Origin: Candidatus Campbellbacteria bacterium RIFCSPLOWO2_02_35_12
GTDB taxonomy: Bacteria; Patescibacteriota; Minisyncoccia; Phycocordibacterales; UBA2163
Direction: 5' to 3'
Length of the DNA stretch: 9,359 bases
NCBI GenBank assembly: GCA_001774455.1
Contig: MFAC01000001.1
Coordinates: forward strand, 1 to 9,359
The position numbers and the translations under genes are program-made. The first letter of the stretch is position 1. Each line of letters opens with the position of its first letter. The notes beneath the pieces are model-generated. The model was given only the letters and a program-made list of their open reading frames with translations. It was not told where the DNA came from and did not search any database. Shown here in pieces: positions 7,221 to 9,359 of this stretch.

Positions 7221-7745
7221 TCAGTTATTAACATTAAGGGCGGGGAAAAATAATTCAAAATACTTCTTCATTGTTGGCAAAAATTCTTCAGGGTGTTCTT
7301 GAAGTTCTTTTTTTAATTCATCAGGAGAAAACCACTTGATTTCTTCAACTTCGTCTTCCTGTATTTTGAATTCATTTAACTCTTTATCAATATTTAATGT
7401 GTACGATTGGGTGAAGTTGTGAAATTCGTTGTCAGTTTTTGTTTTCGGACCAAGTGATGGTTTGATGTTCTTGAGACCTAATTCTTCTTCTGCTTCTTTG
7501 ATTATATTTTCCTCGTAAGTTTCGCCCTCATCAACAGTTCCGGCGACAGCAGGCCCCCATTTTCTTGGATGATGAGATTTTGTATGATGGCGTCTTGCAA
7601 GAAGAATTTCATCACGAGAATTAGTAATCCATAAGGCAGAAACACGATAAATATCTTCTTTCTTCAGAGTGCCTCTGTTTTTGTGACCTATAATTTTATC
7701 GTTTTCATCAACGACAATTATTTTTGGTTTCGTTGTTTCTGCCAT
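7221..7745 (-). CDS. Nudix hydrolase (IPP-isomerase/YfcD-like)
   Basis: A 174-aa Nudix protein. These enzymes cleave nucleoside diphosphate-linked compounds, and the IDI branch isomerises isopentenyl diphosphate. The Nudix box is clear: G69, five residues, E75, seven residues, then KEAEEELGL (83-91). It matches GX5EX7REUXEEXGU except for Lys in place of Arg. The N-terminal part (IVVDENDKIIGHKNRGTLKK), followed by ILLARRHHTKSHHPRKWGP, is the pattern of YfcD and isopentenyl-diphosphate isomerase-like Nudix proteins. True isomerase activity is not demonstrable. The gene ends with tandem TGA codons. No Shine-Dalgarno site precedes the ATG. A folded attC-like element follows the stop. Transcribed with the genes downstream of it. 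Confidence 0.9.
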   Translation of the reverse strand: MAETTKPKIIVVDENDKIIGHKNRGTLKKEDIYRVSALWITNSRDEILLARRHHTKSHHPRKWGPAVAGTVDEGETYEENIIKEAEEELGLKNIKPSLGPKTKTDNEFHNFTQSYTLNIDKELNEFKIQEDEVEEIKWFSPDELKKELQEHPEEFLPTMKKYFELFFPALNVNN

Positions 7746-7820
7746 ATAAATATTGATAACCCAAGAACATTAAACTCATTATTGTGCAAATTATTTGTAT
7801 AATATTGACCTTTTTTGCAT

Positions 7821-7826
7821 ATTATA
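7821..7826 (-). promoter_or_regulatory. Candidate -10 box for the Nudix gene
   Basis: TATAAT on the minus strand, about 75 bp before the ATG. No good -35 box is found at 16-18 bp, so support is weak. The 165-bp divergent spacer between the Nudix gene and the repeat array otherwise shows only AT-rich sequence. Confidence 0.3.
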
Positions 7827-7910
7827 CGAACTTAATGTATGATTAAATTACTAATGGTTATTTACTAGTTTTATTTTATCAATTTTTATAAAATAATGCA
7901 ATAAAATGAA

Positions 7911-8011
7911 ACCCATCCAAGGACTGTCCTTGGACAGGTTTTATGTCCTTGGACAGGTTTTAACCCATCCAAGGACTGTCCTTGGACAGGTTTTGTCCTT
8001 GGACAGGTTTT
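7911..8011 (+). repeat. Tandem array of palindromic GTCCTTGGACAGGTTTT repeats
   Basis: The 17-mer GTCCTTGGACAGGTTTT occurs four times (starting 7926, 7945, 7978 and 7995). Two of these sit in identical 32-bp longer units (7911-7942 and 7963-7994) that prefix it with ACCCATCCAAGGACT, forming a palindrome with 9-bp arms TCCAAGGAC / GTCCTTGGA around a single T (7916-7934 and 7968-7986). The order is long-short-long-short. The last unit runs directly into the TTG start of the TrpR-like gene. There are no unique spacers, so it is not a CRISPR array. Confidence 0.9.
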
Positions 8012-8321
8012 GACTCGTGTTAATATTTTTGACGAACTGCTTACGAAAACAGAGAAAATTATGATAGCCAAAAGAATAGGTGTTTTGTTTCTTTTAAAAA
8101 AAGAACTGTCGCCTTATAAAATAAGCAGTCTCCTTGGTATTGGTCCTTCAACTGCTGAGCGGTTTCAGAACGCTCTTTATTCTAAGAAGTATAAACATAC
8201 CACTGATTGGGTTTGGAAACACAGCAAAGAAAGTCAATTTAACACATTTATGGAATCTTTAGTTGCTCTTGCTTTTACAGGCCGCGCCCATTCTTTCAAA
8301 AAATTTGTTGACGAATTGTAA
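8010..8321 (+). CDS. TrpR/YerC-like helix-turn-helix DNA-binding protein
   Basis: A 103-aa protein of the Trp-repressor-like superfamily. The segment from about residue 8 (FDELLTKTEKIMIAKRIGVLFLL) followed by ELSPYKISSLLGIGPSTAERF (33-53) matches the TrpR/YerC layout of two helices and a helix-turn-helix. The tail (54-103) is basic and aromatic, and I do not recognise it. The only in-frame start that keeps the N-terminal helix is TTG 8010, inside the last repeat unit. The first ATG (8061) would remove 17 residues. The frame stays open through the repeats back to 7905 but has no other start. Likely role: binding the adjacent palindromes, either as autoregulator or as repeat-associated factor. 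Trp binding cannot be claimed. It may also be a remnant of, or partner to, a REP-associated transposase. Confidence 0.8.
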   Translation: MTRVNIFDELLTKTEKIMIAKRIGVLFLLKKELSPYKISSLLGIGPSTAERFQNALYSKKYKHTTDWVWKHSKESQFNTFMESLVALAFTGRAHSFKKFVDEL

Positions 8322-8350
8322 AAAATCATACAATATATCGTATGGTTTTT
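8321..8350 (+). terminator. Intrinsic terminator of the TrpR-like gene (possibly bidirectional)
   Basis: AAAAATCATAC (8321-8331) pairs with GTATGGTTTTT (8340-8350) in an 11-bp stem with one G-U pair, loop of 8 nt, and runs into T's. The stem begins at the last base of the stop codon. The A/T symmetry would also let it work on the opposite strand. Confidence 0.6.
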
Positions 8351-8365
8351 TATTTATTCATTTTC

Positions 8366-8381
8366 ATACGATATATCGTAT
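8366..8381. repeat. Perfect 16-bp palindrome, second copy of the terminator core
   Basis: ATACGATATATCGTAT is a perfect palindrome. The same 16 bases with one change (A for G at the fifth base) occur at 8328-8343 in the terminator loop region. Two palindromes 38 bp apart could be a protein-binding pair or a duplicated terminator core. Confidence 0.6.
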
Positions 8382-8427
8382 AAAACTATTATATTGTTAT
8401 TAATTACCAAAAACTATAAAAATAAAA

Positions 8428-8480
8428 TAGCGTCTTATTTGTTTGGTATATTATTTTATACTTAAACAAATAAGACGCTA
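8428..8480 (-). terminator. Terminator hairpin with perfect 17-bp arms, ending the membrane-protein operon
   Basis: TAGCGTCTTATTTGTTT (8428-8444) and its exact complement (8464-8480) enclose 19 nt, in which GTATA/TATAC can pair again. On the minus strand the hairpin follows the 147-aa gene stop by 24 bp and is followed by a T-rich run (TTTTATTTTTAT), fitting an intrinsic terminator. The arms are unusually long and perfect. Confidence 0.7.
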
Positions 8481-8504
8481 CGAGAGAACAAAAAAATAAG
8501 AAAA

Positions 8505-8948
8505 TTATTTTCTTGTTTTCTCAAGAGTCTCAAAGCTTTTTAGCTTTGAGAGTTCTTTAGAAAAGTCAGCCCAAACAGGCGCTAATATTCCTTTGTGGTA
8601 GTCGTATCCGACTACCAATAAATTTTCTTTCTCTTGCGTTCCTCCGGAGTCAACAAAATACTTTGTTAACTCCAGTGCTTCTTTTAACCGCAAGAGGTTA
8701 TTTAATTCTTTTTTCTCCTGCCGTCTTAACTTTTTTTCCAGTTCTGTATTTACAACTAGAACTGTTTTTTTAAAATCTTCCTTTTTTCTCTCCAGGAGAT
8801 GTTTCCACATCTCCAAAGAACTTTGCCGCAAATTTTGAATTTGCGACTGCTGAGGGGATTCCTCATCACCTCGCGCGATCGCAAAATAAGTTAATGTCAT
8901 GATTGCAATTATTATTACAACCATAAGCCACCTTAAAAAAAATTCCAT
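8505..8948 (-). CDS. Single-pass membrane protein with coiled-coil domain, unknown function
   Basis: A 147-aa protein I do not recognise. Residues 1-25 (FFLRWLMVVIIIAIMTLTYF core) form one transmembrane helix or uncleaved signal anchor. Residues 35-100 are charged, rich in Glu, Lys, Gln and Leu, and look coiled-coil (LEKKLRRQEKKELNNLLRLK region). Residues 100-147 contain GGTQEKENLLVVGYDYHKGI and a Lys-rich tail. The start is decided by a strong Shine-Dalgarno AAAGGAG (8961-8955) 6 nt before the ATG, unlike the SD-less genes elsewhere in the window. It is preceded by a 66-aa two-helix membrane protein in the same transcript. The topology recalls inner-membrane spanin-like proteins beside a holin-like one, which is speculation. 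The coding sequence is dense with hairpins (8528-8845). Confidence 0.75.
   Translation of the reverse strand: MEFFLRWLMVVIIIAIMTLTYFAIARGDEESPQQSQIQNLRQSSLEMWKHLLERKKEDFKKTVLVVNTELEKKLRRQEKKELNNLLRLKEALELTKYFVDSGGTQEKENLLVVGYDYHKGILAPVWADFSKELSKLKSFETLEKTRK
8528..8845. repeat. Series of short-loop inverted repeats inside the 147-aa gene
   Basis: Hairpins within the coding sequence, with arms given on the plus strand: TCTCAAAGCT/AGCTTTGAGA (8528-8551, 4-nt loop); TGGTAGTCG/CGACTACCA (8596-8617, 4-nt loop); GGAGTCAACAAA/TTTGTTAACTCC (8646-8673, one mismatch, 4-nt loop); GGAGATGT/ACATCTCC (8795-8814, 4-nt loop); CGCAAATT/AATTTGCG (8827-8845, 3-nt loop). Longer-range pairs are CTCTTGCG (8631-8638) with CGCAAGAG (8689-8696), bracketing the third hairpin, and CAGTTCT (8739-8745) with AGAACTG (8758-8764). 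Confidence 0.85.
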
Positions 8949-8985
8949 TTTTTACTCCTTTCTCTTCTCGCCTCATCGGCGAGAA
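8949..8985 (-). promoter_or_regulatory. Leader hairpin plus Shine-Dalgarno, copy 1 (147-aa gene)
   Basis: On the minus strand TTCTCGCC and GGCGAGAA pair (8985-8978 with 8972-8965) around the loop GATGA, followed directly by GAGAAAGGAG and the ATG. The whole unit recurs at 9197-9232 with a compensatory base-pair change. Confidence 0.75.
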
Positions 8986-8995
8986 AAAAATTAAA

Positions 8996-9196
8996 TTAAA
9001 AATTAATAATTTTTTTCCAAAAAACAAAAAAGAAACCGCCCGCAACCAACGCTCCGACTAATCCCCCCGTTACGAGACCTAAAGCAAAATTTTCCACGAA
9101 ACCCTCAATTTTACCCCCTACTATAAACATCCCCACCATTATTATCCCCACAAACAGGATAACCGTAACCGCTGAAATTAAAAATCTTATTTTCAT
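8996..9196 (-). CDS. Small two-helix membrane protein with glycine-zipper segment
   Basis: A 66-aa protein that I do not recognise. Start at ATG 9196 (MKIRFLISAV) is chosen because AAAGGAG (9208-9202) lies 5 nt upstream. The frame is open further to 9253 but that extension covers the leader hairpin. Two hydrophobic helices are visible, about residues 5-27 and 37-60. The second contains GLVTGGLVGALVAGG with small residues spaced for tight helix packing. The C-terminus is basic (WKKIINF). Size and topology would suit a holin-like, small-pore or membrane-scaffold protein, but nothing identifies it. It is the first gene of a two-gene transcript with the 147-aa gene 47 bp downstream, sharing the same leader unit. 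Confidence 0.75.
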   Translation of the reverse strand: MKIRFLISAVTVILFVGIIMVGMFIVGGKIEGFVENFALGLVTGGLVGALVAGGFFFVFWKKIINF

Positions 9197-9232
9197 TTTT
9201 ACTCCTTTCTCTTCTCGCTTCATCAGCGAGAA
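9197..9232 (-). promoter_or_regulatory. Leader hairpin plus Shine-Dalgarno, copy 2 (66-aa gene)
   Basis: TTCTCGCT and AGCGAGAA pair around loop GATGA (9232-9225 with 9219-9212), followed by GAGAAAGGAG and the ATG. Compared with copy 1 the loop-closing C-G pair is T-A here, so pairing is preserved. It lies about 30 nt into the predicted transcript. Confidence 0.75.
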
Positions 9233-9268
9233 AAATAAAATTTCAAAAAACAATTTTAATCTATGGGT

Positions 9269-9296
9269 ATTATAACAAATAAAATCCTTTTGTCAA
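9269..9296 (-). promoter_or_regulatory. Consensus sigma-70 promoter for the membrane-protein operon
   Basis: On the minus strand TTGACA (9296-9291), 16-bp spacer, TATAAT (9274-9269), with TG one base before the -10 (extended -10). Predicted start near 9262, giving a leader of about 65 nt that holds the leader hairpin. Both boxes are perfect consensus. Confidence 0.88.
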
Positions 9297-9309
9297 TAGA
9301 TTGACAAAA
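9288..9309. promoter_or_regulatory. Perfect operator-like palindrome joining two divergent -35 boxes
   Basis: Arms TTTTGTCAAT (9288-9297) and ATTGACAAAA (9300-9309) around AG. Each arm contains a TTGACA box, one per strand, so a protein bound here would block both divergent promoters. Confidence 0.7.
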
Positions 9310-9328
9310 TAGTTTTTAGTGATATGAT
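9301..9328 (+). promoter_or_regulatory. Divergent sigma-70 promoter for a gene beyond the window
   Basis: TTGACA (9301-9306), 16-bp spacer, TATGAT (9323-9328), with TG one base before the -10. Start predicted near 9335, right before a 9-bp hairpin. The gene it serves is outside the window. Confidence 0.8.
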
Positions 9329-9336
9329 GTATTAAG

Positions 9337-9358
9337 AAATTTGTAGAAATACAAATTT
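9337..9358 (+). promoter_or_regulatory. 5'-end hairpin of the divergent transcript
   Basis: AAATTTGTA (9337-9345) and TACAAATTT (9350-9358) form a perfect 9-bp stem with a GAAA loop. It would begin within a few nucleotides of the predicted RNA start, a position where stem-loops stabilise messages. Role is inferred from position. Confidence 0.55.
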
Positions 9359-9359
9359 A

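Noticed and set aside
6154..7745. Bona fide integron with integrase
   Set aside because: No tyrosine recombinase gene, attI or Pc promoter is visible and the end boxes deviate from the attC consensus, so only attC-like is claimed.
7911..8011. CRISPR array
   Set aside because: Repeats are tandem and overlapping with no unique spacers and no cas genes.
7886..8071. Minus-strand 61-codon frame over the repeat array
   Set aside because: Its residues are the translated repeats (CPRTKPVQGQ-like) and it overlaps the better supported TrpR-like gene.
8875..8882. GCGATCGC octamer (HIP1-like palindrome)
   Set aside because: Single occurrence inside a coding region; HIP1 is meaningful only when massively repeated, as in cyanobacteria.
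9212..9232. Hammerhead ribozyme core (CTGATGA in the leader hairpin)
   Set aside because: The bases belong to the stem and loop of the hairpin; the GAAA core and three helices of a hammerhead are missing, and the other copy reads CCGATGA.

Overview
The window looks like a piece of a small, AT-rich bacterial genome, most likely Candidate Phyla Radiation (Patescibacteria, Parcubacteria-like). This is inferred from the short RpoB (1063 aa), the AT-rich coding style, the near absence of Shine-Dalgarno sites on most genes, and the type of intergenic palindromes. No rRNA, tRNA, CRISPR array or complete transposon is visible.

Layout. (1) 1-3453, minus strand: the start of rpoC (cut by the window edge) and complete rpoB. 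A consensus promoter lies about 240 bp upstream of rpoB, at the end of a 700-bp gene-free stretch (3454-4154). (2) 4155-6153, minus strand: a two-gene type II restriction-modification unit. It holds a TSPPYW-type DNA methyltransferase with a degenerate staphylococcal-nuclease-like C-terminal domain, followed with an 11-bp overlap by an MjaI-like restriction endonuclease. (3) 6154-7745, minus strand: two small enzyme genes (isochorismatase-fold hydrolase and Nudix hydrolase). Each is followed about 70-80 bp after its stop by a related ~95-bp folded element. The two elements keep the same three-helix architecture while their bases covary, and they resemble integron attC sites or a structured RNA. 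The arrangement looks like gene cassettes. (4) 7911-8321, plus strand: a tandem array of a GTCCTTGGAC-type palindromic repeat running directly into the TTG start of a TrpR-like helix-turn-helix gene. A lone 14-bp copy of the palindrome core lies upstream of the rpoB promoter. (5) 8322-9359: a region very rich in inverted repeats. It contains two small membrane-protein genes on the minus strand, each with a strong Shine-Dalgarno site preceded by a covarying leader hairpin. They are driven by a consensus promoter whose -35 box is shared, through a perfect palindrome, with a divergent plus-strand promoter for a gene beyond the window. The 147-aa gene itself contains at least five short-loop hairpins inside its coding sequence.

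Taken together, a core transcription operon (rpoBC) sits beside an accessory region with a defence unit, cassette-like enzyme genes, repeat-associated DNA-binding protein and an unexplained hairpin-rich membrane locus. Strongest candidates for something undescribed are the folded intergenic element pair, the repeat array with its TrpR-like gene, and the hairpin-rich locus.
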